The position numbers and the translations under genes are program-made. A stretch of 7,828 bases of DNA, taken from positions 1-7,828 of the forward strand of contig JACQDO010000014.1 in NCBI GenBank assembly GCA_016201085.1, read 5' to 3'. The DNA comes from Hyphomicrobiales bacterium. GTDB lineage: Bacteria; Pseudomonadota; Alphaproteobacteria; Rhizobiales; Xanthobacteraceae. This document shows, in pieces, positions 1 to 5,058 of this stretch (position 1 is its first letter; every line of letters begins with the position of its first letter). The notes below the pieces were generated by a model. It worked only from the letters and a program-made list of their open reading frames with translations. It was not told the origin of the DNA and did no database searches.

Positions 1-1425
1 GGCGACGACCGCATGTTCATCGAGAAGTTCATCACCGATCCGCGCCACGTCGAGATTCAGGTGCTGGGCGACAAGCACGGCAACGTCATCTATCTGGGCG
101 AGCGCGAATGCTCGATCCAGCGCCGCAATCAGAAAGTGGTCGAGGAGGCGCCGAGCCCGCTGCTTGACGCCGCCACGCGCAAGAAAATGGGCGAGCAGGC
201 GGTAGCGCTCGCCAAAGCCGTCGGCTACGACAGCGCCGGCACGGTGGAATTCGTCGCGGGGCAGGACAAGAGTTTCTATTTCCTCGAGATGAACACGCGG
301 TTGCAGGTCGAGCATCCGGTGACCGAACTGGTCACCGGCATCGATCTGGTCGAGCAGATGATCCGCAGCGCCGCCGGCGAAAAACTATCGATCAAGCAGA
401 GCGACGTGAAGCTTTCCGGATGGGCGGTGGAGACCCGCGTCTATGCCGAGGACCCGTACCGCAATTTCCTGCCCTCGACCGGCCGGCTGACGCGCTACCG
501 CCCGCCGGCGGAGCAAAGCAGCAACGGCGTCACCGTGCGCAACGACACCGGCGTCTACGAGGGCGGCGAGATTTCGCTCTATTACGATCCGATGATCGCC
601 AAGCTGGTGACGCATGCGCCCAGCCGCGAACAGGCGATCGAGGCGCAGGCCGACGCGCTCGATGCCTTCGTCATCGACGGCATCCGCCACAACATCCCGT
701 TCCTGGCGGCGGTGATGGCGCATAAGCGCTGGCGCGAAGGCCGACTGTCGACCGGCTTCATCGCCGAGGAATTTCCCGACGGCTTCCACCCGCATGCGCC
801 GGAGGGCGAGCAGGCGCAAGTGCTGGCCGCGGTCGCGGCGGCCATCGACCATGTGCTGGGCGAACGCAAGCGGCGGATTTCCGGGCAGATGAACGGCCAC
901 ACGGTCACGCGCGAGAGCCAGCGCGCGGTCTGGCTCGGCACGCACGAACATAGACTCGAGGTCAAGCGCGAGAACGGCGCCATCGCGGTGCGTTTCGCCA
1001 AAGGCAAGGCGCGGCAGTTGCGCTCCGACTGGCAGCCGGGCGAGCCGATCTGGAACGGCAGTATCGACGGCCATGTTGTGGCGGTGCAGGTGCGCACTTT
1101 GCCGAACGGCTTCGCGCTCGCCTATCGCGGCGTCGAGACCAAGGCCTATGTCTACACCGAGCGCGAAGCCGCCTATGCGCGGCTGATGCCGGTCAAGCAG
1201 GCGGCCGACAGCCTCAAGCACATCGTGTGTCCGATGCCGGGGCTGGTCGTCTCCATCGCGGTCACCGAAGGCCAGGAGGTCAAGGCCGGCGAGACCGTGG
1301 CGGTGGTGGAGGCGATGAAGATGGAAAACGTGCTGCGCGCCGAGATCGACGGCACCGTCAAAAAGATCAACGCCAAGCCCGGCGACAGCCTGGCGGTCGA
1401 TGCGGTAATCTTGGAATTCGCCTAG
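1..1425 (+). CDS. pccA: Propionyl-CoA (acyl-CoA) carboxylase alpha subunit, 3' part
   Basis: Biotin-carboxylase/biotin-carrier subunit. It carboxylates its own biotin with ATP and bicarbonate, and a separate beta subunit (not in this window) passes the carboxyl group to propionyl-CoA, giving methylmalonyl-CoA in the cytoplasm. The gene is open at the window edge: 474 codons remain, whereas the family is about 660-670 residues, so roughly 190 N-terminal residues are missing. Seen: the end of the ATP-grasp domain (EKFITDPRHVEIQV, GERECSIQRRNQK), the active-site stretch EMNTRLQVEHPVTE with the catalytic Arg at window codon 100, and the biotin-carboxylase C-terminal region (WAVETRVYAEDP, FLPSTGRL). 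A linker of the type that contacts the beta subunit follows, then a C-terminal biotinyl domain with EAMKMEN, whose biotinylated Lys is codon 1318-1320. The long WAVETRVYAEDPYRNFLPS and GVYEGGEISLYYDPMIAKL segments favour PccA over acetyl-CoA carboxylase AccC, which lacks a fused biotinyl domain. Methylcrotonyl-CoA carboxylase alpha is the main alternative. Confidence 0.93.
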   Translation, partial: GDDRMFIEKFITDPRHVEIQVLGDKHGNVIYLGERECSIQRRNQKVVEEAPSPLLDAATRKKMGEQAVALAKAVGYDSAGTVEFVAGQDKSFYFLEMNTRLQVEHPVTELVTGIDLVEQMIRSAAGEKLSIKQSDVKLSGWAVETRVYAEDPYRNFLPSTGRLTRYRPPAEQSSNGVTVRNDTGVYEGGEISLYYDPMIAKLVTHAPSREQAIEAQADALDAFVIDGIRHNIPFLAAVMAHKRWREGRLSTGFIAEEFPDGFHPHAPEGEQAQVLAAVAAAIDHVLGERKRRISGQMNGHTVTRESQRAVWLGTHEHRLEVKRENGAIAVRFAKGKARQLRSDWQPGEPIWNGSIDGHVVAVQVRTLPNGFALAYRGVETKAYVYTEREAAYARLMPVKQAADSLKHIVCPMPGLVVSIAVTEGQEVKAGETVAVVEAMKMENVLRAEIDGTVKKINAKPGDSLAVDAVILEFA

Positions 1426-1446
1426 CCCGACGCGGAGCGACGCAAT

Positions 1447-1905
1447 TCAATCCGAATGCGGTAGCGAGGATGGCCGCAGTACTTTGTTCACGGACAACCT
1501 GTCGCGCAAAATACTCGCTGCAAGCATCCCGAGCAGCATGGCGACGACAAACAGCAAGACCTTCGGTTGCAAAGTCACCAGATCGGTGAGCGCCGGACCC
1601 GGGCAGATCCCGGCCAGGCCCCAGCCGAGGCCAAACAGCGCGGCGCCGCCGACCAGCGGCAGGTCGATCTGCCGCTGCGTCGGCAGGTTGAATTGGTCGC
1701 CGCGTAGCGGGGCGCCACGGCGGAAGACCAGTTTGTAGCCCAATGCCGTCACGGCGAGGCCACCGGCCATCACAAAGATCAAGGTCGGATCCCAGTTGCC
1801 GGCGATATCCAGGAAATTGAGAACGCGCGCCGGGTTGACCATATCGGAGACCGTCAGTCCGGCGCCGAATATGATTCCAGCCATGATTGAGAAAATGATG
1901 GGCAT
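1447..1905 (-). CDS. YeeE/YedE-type transporter, C-terminal half (DUF6691 family)
   Basis: Integral membrane protein of 152 residues, the second half of a split YeeE/YedE transporter. Fused homologues of this family include bacterial thiosulfate transporters that use conserved cysteines. Seen: an ATG start, a first membrane segment around residues 3-19 with GIIFGAGLTVSDMVNPARVL (the GAGLxxSxMxxPxxVxxFLD signature), NWDPTLIFVMAGGLAV as a second segment, and two further hydrophobic segments around 85-105 and 115-132. The motif GLAGICPGPAL carries the single Cys101 typical of this half. It starts 9 nt after the stop of the partner gene with no clear Shine-Dalgarno, so translation is probably coupled to the upstream half. 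It ends 21 nt from the convergent pccA stop. The exact substrate (thiosulfate or another reduced sulfur compound) cannot be read from sequence. Confidence 0.85.
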   Translation of the reverse strand: MPIIFSIMAGIIFGAGLTVSDMVNPARVLNFLDIAGNWDPTLIFVMAGGLAVTALGYKLVFRRGAPLRGDQFNLPTQRQIDLPLVGGAALFGLGWGLAGICPGPALTDLVTLQPKVLLFVVAMLLGMLAASILRDRLSVNKVLRPSSLPHSD

Positions 1906-1914
1906 GCCGGCGGC

Positions 1915-2340
1915 CTACAGCACGTGGCGGATGACAAAGACGGTCGCCGCCGCGGCGGCGATGAAAGTGGCTGTGGCCACCAGCGAGCGCTGTGAGAATC
2001 GGGCCAGGCCGCAAATCCCGTGGCCGCTGGTGCAGCCCGACCCGAAGGTCGATCCGACGCCGACGATGAAACCGGCAACGATCGTCGTCGGCACGGACGC
2101 CGGAAAACTGATACCGCTCCAATCCTTCAGGCCGGCCGCCGTCACCAACAATGCGCCCAGTGGCAATCCCAGCATGAACGCCAACCGCCATGACCTGCCG
2201 GACGCGTCGCTGGCAGTCATGGCATTGAGGGCGATGCCGCACACGCCGGCGATGCGCCCGATGCCGAGCATCAGCATGACCGCGGCGAGGCCGATCAAAG
2301 CTCCGCCACCGAGTCCCGTAAGGGGCGCGAAATTTGTCAT
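1915..2340 (-). CDS. YeeE/YedE-type transporter, N-terminal half
   Basis: Membrane protein of 141 residues, the first half of a YeeE/YedE (Sulf_transp, PF04143-like) transporter for a sulfur compound in the inner membrane. Seen: an N-terminus MTNFAPLTGLGGGALIGLAA typical of the family, about four hydrophobic segments (near 10-28, 54-70, 85-102, 120-140), and the signature GSTFGSGCTSGHGICGLARFS with Cys103 and Cys110. An additional Cys34 lies in GRIAGVCGIA. I chose ATG at 2340 because it gives the usual family N-terminus; a TTG at 2373 would add 11 residues (MPGIGLWDPNG) and has a GAG-type purine stretch just upstream, so it is a real alternative. It is followed after 9 nt by the second half on the same strand, an obvious two-gene operon. 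The ArsR-type regulator or sulfur dioxygenase often found beside such pairs is not in this window. Confidence 0.85.
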   Translation of the reverse strand: MTNFAPLTGLGGGALIGLAAVMLMLGIGRIAGVCGIALNAMTASDASGRSWRLAFMLGLPLGALLVTAAGLKDWSGISFPASVPTTIVAGFIVGVGSTFGSGCTSGHGICGLARFSQRSLVATATFIAAAAATVFVIRHVL

Positions 2341-2406
2341 GCCGTTCGGATCCCATAAGCCAATGCCGGGCAATTTCTCGATTCGTTTGACCTCGGCGGC
2401 CAGCCT

Positions 2407-2436
2407 CGTTTAGCACAGGCCGGCTTCACGGTGCAA
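2407..2436 (-). promoter_or_regulatory. Weak candidate promoter for the YeeE/YedE pair
   Basis: On the minus strand TTGCAC (2431-2436) and TAAACG (2407-2412) are separated by 18 nt and lie 34 nt upstream of the TTG at 2373 (67 nt upstream of the ATG at 2340). Each hexamer matches the sigma-70 consensus at only about half its positions. It is the best candidate I can see in the 2374-2478 gap, where nothing else stands out. Confidence 0.2.
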
Positions 2437-2478
2437 AAACGGCGGCGCTTTAACTAGGCGATCCTGGAATTCGAATAG

Positions 2479-2835
2479 CTAGGACCCGAGCCGGGCGAGT
2501 TCGAAGCGGGCGAAGCCGCGTTCGGGCGCGCCGGGCGCGGTGCTGAAGTCGGCCAGCGCCGCGTCGTCGTCGCCCTTGGCGAGCCACATCAGGCCGCGGT
2601 CGTAAACCGCCGCCGCCGACTGCGGCGCCACGCGGATCGCTTCGTTGTAATAGGCCAGCGCCTCGTCGTTGCGGCCGGCGCGGTAGTGGCAGATGCCGCG
2701 CAGCACGCGCGCTTTCGCCATGCTCGGGTCGCGATTGAGGAGCAGATTGAGCTTCTCGATCGCGCCGGTGCAATCGCCCTTCTTTTGTAGCTCGGCCGCC
2801 TGGTCATAGATGCCGTCGGTGGGGGTGACCGCTCT
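2479..2835 (-). pseudogene. Short TPR-repeat protein, apparently 5'-truncated
   Basis: Reading from 2835 down to the stop at 2479 gives 119 codons with three tetratricopeptide repeats. The first is IYDQAAELQKKGDCTGAIEK and following residues; the second is AKARVLRGICHYRAGRNDEA and following; the third is AVYDRGLMWLAKGDDDAALA, ending in the poorer STAPGAPERGF. TPRs form helical hairpins for protein-protein contacts, and the partner is unknown. The frame is closed upstream by a TGA at 2836-2838 and has no ATG, GTG or TTG until Met at 2721, which lies after the first repeat. Starting there would leave an 80-residue protein (2479-2721) with repeat 1 untranslated. An ATG in another frame just upstream (2844, opening with MKSGHPHRR) would reach the TPR frame only after a frameshift. 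So I read this as a gene that lost its 5' end, or one with a sequencing or frameshift error. It lies head-to-head with the gene at 2864, leaving no room for a signal peptide. Confidence 0.5.
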
Positions 2836-2863
2836 TCATCGATCGGGCATCATCGGCGCCGGG

Positions 2864-3328
2864 ATGACGCTCTACTTCGCCTACGGCTCCAACATGCAGC
2901 GCGCCGCCATGCAGCGGCGCTGTCCGGGCGCGCAGGCGATCGGACCCGCGAGGCTTGCGGGCTATCGTTTCTTTGTCGGCATCGACGGCTGGGGCTCGGT
3001 AAAGCCTGCGGCGGGCGGCGTCGTGCATGGCGTGCTGTGGCGACTCACCCCGCGCGATATCGCGGCGTTGCATGCCTACGAGCTGCTGCATGCCGGCCTT
3101 TACGAGGTGCGCCACTTGCCGGTGCGCGGCAACACGCGGTTGATGCGGGCGATGCTCTATCTACTGCGCCGGCGCGCAACCGGACGGCCGAAACCGGGTT
3201 ATGTCGAGATGATCGCCGCCGCCGCCAGCGACTGGAATTTGCCGGAATGCTATATACGCTCGGTCGAACGCATGAGCACGTCGCGTTGGGTAGGCAGCCG
3301 CGTGCTCGAAGCCGGAGAGCTGGCATGA
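2864..3328 (+). CDS. Gamma-glutamylcyclotransferase-like (AIG2/GGCT fold) protein
   Basis: Small cytoplasmic protein of 154 residues of the gamma-glutamylcyclotransferase/AIG2 superfamily, whose members cyclise gamma-glutamyl groups to release 5-oxoproline and the free amine. Seen: the nucleotide-loop-like signature YFAYGSNM at residues 4-11, [11 protein letters not shown] near 52-62, and [14 protein letters not shown], in which Glu73 aligns with the catalytic Glu of human GGCT (LDEQEGVKSGMY). Later, [20 protein letters not shown] matches the C-terminal helix of the family. I chose ATG at 2864 because the fold starts directly there; an in-frame ATG at 2810 would add 18 residues unlike the family. 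Its Shine-Dalgarno is weak. Acylphosphatase follows 19 nt after the stop, so the two are probably co-transcribed. The natural substrate is not identifiable. Confidence 0.82.
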   Translation: MTLYFAYGSNMQRAAMQRRCPGAQAIGPARLAGYRFFVGIDGWGSVKPAAGGVVHGVLWRLTPRDIAALHAYELLHAGLYEVRHLPVRGNTRLMRAMLYLLRRRATGRPKPGYVEMIAAAASDWNLPECYIRSVERMSTSRWVGSRVLEAGELA

Positions 3329-3347
3329 GCGGATGCGGAGAATTGAC

Positions 3348-3644
3348 ATGACCGTCATCCGCCATGTGATTGTGCGTGGCCGCGTGCAGGGCGTCGGCTT
3401 CCGCGCCTTTGTCGAGCGCGAGGCGCTCAGACGCAGGCTCGATGGCTGGGTGCGCAATCGTCGCGACGGTTCGGTCGAGGCGCTGTTCGCCGGTCCGCCC
3501 GCCGTCGTCGCCGAGATGATCGAGGTCTGCCGGCGCGGCCCGTTTGCGGCGCGCGTCGATGCGCTCGATCAGCGCGAGGGCAGTGCCGACGAGCTCAAGC
3601 TGCGGCTGCCGGGGCGATCGTTTTCCGAATTGCCGACCGCCTGA
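3348..3644 (+). CDS. acyP: Acylphosphatase
   Basis: Cytoplasmic enzyme of 98 residues that hydrolyses the carboxyl-phosphate bond of acylphosphates such as acetyl phosphate or 1,3-bisphosphoglycerate. Seen: the first signature [18 protein letters not shown] with catalytic Arg19, and the second signature [17 protein letters not shown] with Asn37. These are the equivalents of Arg23 and Asn41 in the human enzyme. Length fits the family (about 90-100). The ATG at 3348 is preferred over 3333 because GGAG (3337-3340) sits 7 nt before it and the domain starts at once. The usual central LPDG-type segment is RRDG here. The last 76 nt overlap the 3' end of convergent lipB, so the C-terminal tail ([12 protein letters not shown]) is encoded opposite the LipB tail. 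Confidence 0.92.
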   Translation: MTVIRHVIVRGRVQGVGFRAFVEREALRRRLDGWVRNRRDGSVEALFAGPPAVVAEMIEVCRRGPFAARVDALDQREGSADELKLRLPGRSFSELPTA

Positions 3645-4336
3645 TCTACTGTGGCCCCGAACAGCGCCGCGAATTCCCGCCGCAGCACGCCGTCCACCTC
3701 CGCCATCGACACCGGAATGCCGAGATCGGTGAGGCTGGTGACGCCGTAGCGTTGCTCGCTCACGCCGCACGGCACGATGCCGGCGAAATGCGTGAGCTCC
3801 GGTTCGACATTGAGCGCCATGCCGTGCAGCGTCACCCAATGCTTCACGCGGATGCCGATGGCGGCGATCTTGTCCTCAAAACCTTCGCCCTTGTCGGGAC
3901 GGCGCACCCAGACGCCGATGCGGTCCTCGCGCCGCTCGCCGCGCACGTTGAACGCGGCCAGCGTGCGGATGATCCATTCCTCCAGCGTGGCGACGAAACG
4001 GCGCACGTCCGGCCCGCGCCGCGTGAGGTCGAGCATGACGTAGGCCACGCGCTGGCCGGGCCCGTGATAGGTCAGTTGTCCGCCGCGGCCGGCTTCAAAC
4101 ACCGGAAAGCGCGCGTCGATCAGGTCCCGCATATCGGCGCTGGTGCCGGCGGTGTAGAGCGGGGGGTGTTCGATGAGCCAGACCAGCTCGGGCGCGTGCC
4201 CTCCGGCGATGGCGGCGGCGCGCGCGTCCATGAATGCCAACGCGTCTTCATAGCCGACCGGCGCCGCGCTCACGCGCCACTCGACCGGCGCCAAACCGGC
4301 CGGCGCTGCGAGCCCGACAGTCAATTCGTTGCGCAT
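3569..4336 (-). CDS. lipB: Octanoyl-[ACP]:protein N-octanoyltransferase
   Basis: Cytoplasmic enzyme that moves octanoate from acyl carrier protein to the lipoyl domain lysine of E2 and GcvH proteins, the first step of endogenous lipoate assembly before LipA. Seen in 255 residues: [14 protein letters not shown] (54-67), the substrate-site signature [12 protein letters not shown] (84-95), [20 protein letters not shown] (154-173) with catalytic Lys156, and GIVPCGV with catalytic Cys190. All family hallmarks are present. I chose ATG at 4336; an in-frame TTG at 4384 would add 16 residues ([16 protein letters not shown]) without family support. The C-terminal 25 or so residues ([20 protein letters not shown]) are encoded across the overlap with acylphosphatase and look non-conserved. 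It is divergent from the fliN-like gene with 72 nt between starts, containing an inverted repeat. Confidence 0.95.
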   Translation of the reverse strand: MRNELTVGLAAPAGLAPVEWRVSAAPVGYEDALAFMDARAAAIAGGHAPELVWLIEHPPLYTAGTSADMRDLIDARFPVFEAGRGGQLTYHGPGQRVAYVMLDLTRRGPDVRRFVATLEEWIIRTLAAFNVRGERREDRIGVWVRRPDKGEGFEDKIAAIGIRVKHWVTLHGMALNVEPELTHFAGIVPCGVSEQRYGVTSLTDLGIPVSMAEVDGVLRREFAALFGATVDQAVGNSENDRPGSRSLSSSALPSR

Positions 4337-4349
4337 GTTAACCACTCGT

Positions 4350-4366
4350 TCACCATACCATGGTGA
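4350..4366. repeat. 17-bp inverted repeat between lipB and fliN-like starts
   Basis: TCACCAT-ACC-ATGGTGA is a perfect 7-bp inverted repeat with a 3-nt centre, 13 nt upstream of the lipB ATG and 42 nt upstream of the fliN-like GTG. Placement between two divergent genes is what an operator would show, but a hairpin in the lipB leader is equally possible. No regulator is named by the sequence. Confidence 0.45.
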
Positions 4367-4408
4367 CCTGAAGAGCGCCCCCAATCACGCCGGGCGCGAA
4401 CCAGGAAA

Positions 4409-4660
4409 GTGGGTCCCTTGAGCACATTCGACAAGGTTGCCGTCGATATCACCGTGGTGCTGGGCACCACCACCATGCCGATCCACCAGGTGCTCCGCCT
4501 CGGCCGCGGCGCCATCATCGAGCTGGATTCCACCGAGGAGGACGCCGTCAAAATCCTCGCCAACAACCTGCCGGTGGCCCAGGGCACCGTGGCGGTCAAT
4601 GGCAACCGCATCGCCGTCCACGTCGAAGAACTGCTGCAGCGCCCGCCGGATATGCGCTGA
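4409..4660 (+). CDS. fliN: FliN-like flagellar motor switch (SpoA domain) protein
   Basis: Short protein of 83 residues that is almost entirely one SpoA/FliN C-terminal domain. FliN forms the lower C-ring of the flagellar motor with FliM and FliG and helps receive CheY-P. Seen: VAVDITVVLGTTTMPIHQVL, LGRGAIIELDSTEEDAVKIL, ANNLPVAQGTVAVNGNRIAV, which follow the pattern VLG-x-I-x-LL-L-x-G-x-I-EL-x-VxIxxNxxxxAxGxVxxxxxxxxVxV of the family. The N-terminal extension seen in many FliN proteins is absent. The likely start is GTG at 4409 with AGGA at 4403-4406, a short spacing; TTG at 4418 (MSTFDKV) is the alternative, and there is no ATG. No other flagellar gene is nearby, so whether this is the structural FliN or an orphan paralogue cannot be decided. 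SpoA domains also occur in type III secretion C-rings. Confidence 0.85.
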   Translation: MGPLSTFDKVAVDITVVLGTTTMPIHQVLRLGRGAIIELDSTEEDAVKILANNLPVAQGTVAVNGNRIAVHVEELLQRPPDMR

Positions 4661-4761
4661 GCCACCCCTAAATACCGGACTTTTCCGCGATTATCCGTGG
4701 CCCTTGTGGCTGCCAACCCTATTTGTTACATGGTCCGCCACCTCGGGACGCGCGGTTTTTC

Positions 4762-4779
4762 AAGGACTTCGCGTCCTTT
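4762..4779 (+). terminator. Candidate hairpin downstream of fliN-like gene
   Basis: AAGGAC-TTCGC-GTCCTT forms a 6-bp stem with a 5-nt loop followed by a single extra T, then C. The stem is short and the T run poor, so intrinsic termination is only possible. It lies about 100 nt after the stop at 4660 and before the tRNA. Confidence 0.3.
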
Positions 4780-4784
4780 CCCAA

Positions 4785-4852
4785 CATGATCCCGAAAAGC
4801 CTGTCCTCGGGCTTGACCCGGGGATGAGAACCGGTTTTCGGATAAGATCATG
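4785..4852. repeat. Nested palindromic intergenic repeat
   Basis: The outer arms catgatcccgaaaa (4785-4798) and ttttcggataagatcatg (4835-4852) pair along 14 bp with one 4-nt bulge. Inside lies a second independent stem, TCCTCGGG (4804-4811) and CCCGGGGA (4817-4824), with a 5-nt loop CTTGA. From memory, elements with catgatc...gatcatg ends and a cgaaaa/ttttcg core are recurrent between genes in Bradyrhizobium-like genomes; within this window only one copy is present, so the multicopy status is inference. It ends 15 nt before the tRNA. Confidence 0.6.
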
Positions 4853-4867
4853 CTTGGAATGACAAAT

Positions 4868-4952
4868 GCGGCCGTGGCGGAATTGGTAGACGCACTAGCT
4901 TGAGGTGCTAGCGGGGCAACCCGTGGAGGTTCGAGTCCTCTCGGCCGCACCA
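4868..4952 (+). tRNA. tRNA-Leu (anticodon GAG)
   Basis: 85 nt including an encoded CCA (4950-4952). Acceptor arms GCGGCCG (4868-4874) and CGGCCGC (4942-4948) pair fully, with discriminator A at 4949. The anticodon stem CTAGC/GCTAG closes the 7-nt loop TTGAGGT, giving anticodon GAG at 4902-4904, which reads CUC and CUU leucine codons. A long variable arm (CGGG-GCAA-CCCG) marks a class II tRNA, and the T arm GGAGG-TTCGAGT-CCTCT is regular with one G-U pair. The D arm region GTGGCGGAATTGGTAGAC is typical of tRNA-Leu. Confidence 0.97.
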
Positions 4953-4976
4953 GCCTTCGCTCTTCGAGCTTCGGCT
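4952..4976. other. Symmetrical hairpin immediately after the tRNA
   Basis: AGCC-TTC-GCTC-TTC-GAGC-TTC-GGCT folds into two 4-bp stems separated by a TTC/TTC internal loop with a TTC apical loop. It begins on the last A of the tRNA CCA. A second stem (GGCTGG/CCAGTCC, 4973-4988) competes with the 3' arm. There is no T tract, so it is not a classical terminator; it may be a processing or 3'-trailer structure. The rest of the gap to 5058 shows GC-rich partial repeats (gcgctgacgcgc) and nothing else I recognise. Confidence 0.4.
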
Positions 4977-5058
4977 GGCAAGCCAGTCCAACAATCTTAC
5001 GCGCTGACGCGCTTCGGCTGCAGCCCGATCAGCGCCGAAATCCAGCGCCAGCCCGGGC

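Noticed and set aside
385..1221. Long minus-strand reading frame opposite pccA (278 codons)
   Set aside because: Arg/His/Leu-rich composition without any domain; it is the shadow of a clearly conserved carboxylase on the other strand in high-GC DNA.
1367..2416. 349-codon minus-strand frame and a 205-codon plus-strand frame (1796-2413) across the YeeE/YedE region
   Set aside because: Both are shadows of the two transporter halves; their residues are Arg/Pro-rich or lack family motifs, while the chosen frames have clear membrane segments and Cys signatures.
4338..4344. TTAACCA as a CtrA half-site before lipB
   Set aside because: A single half-site overlapping the translation start region; too short and common to support a call.
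4813..4846. TTGACC...GATAAG as a tRNA promoter
   Set aside because: Spacing from TTGACC (4813-4818) to GATAAG (4841-4846) is 22 nt, too long for a sigma-70 promoter, and both lie in the palindromic repeat.
4868..5058. tRNA-Leu as attachment site of an integrated element
   Set aside because: No integrase, no repeated tRNA 3' end in the window, and the next gene is an ordinary deacetylase of matching composition.
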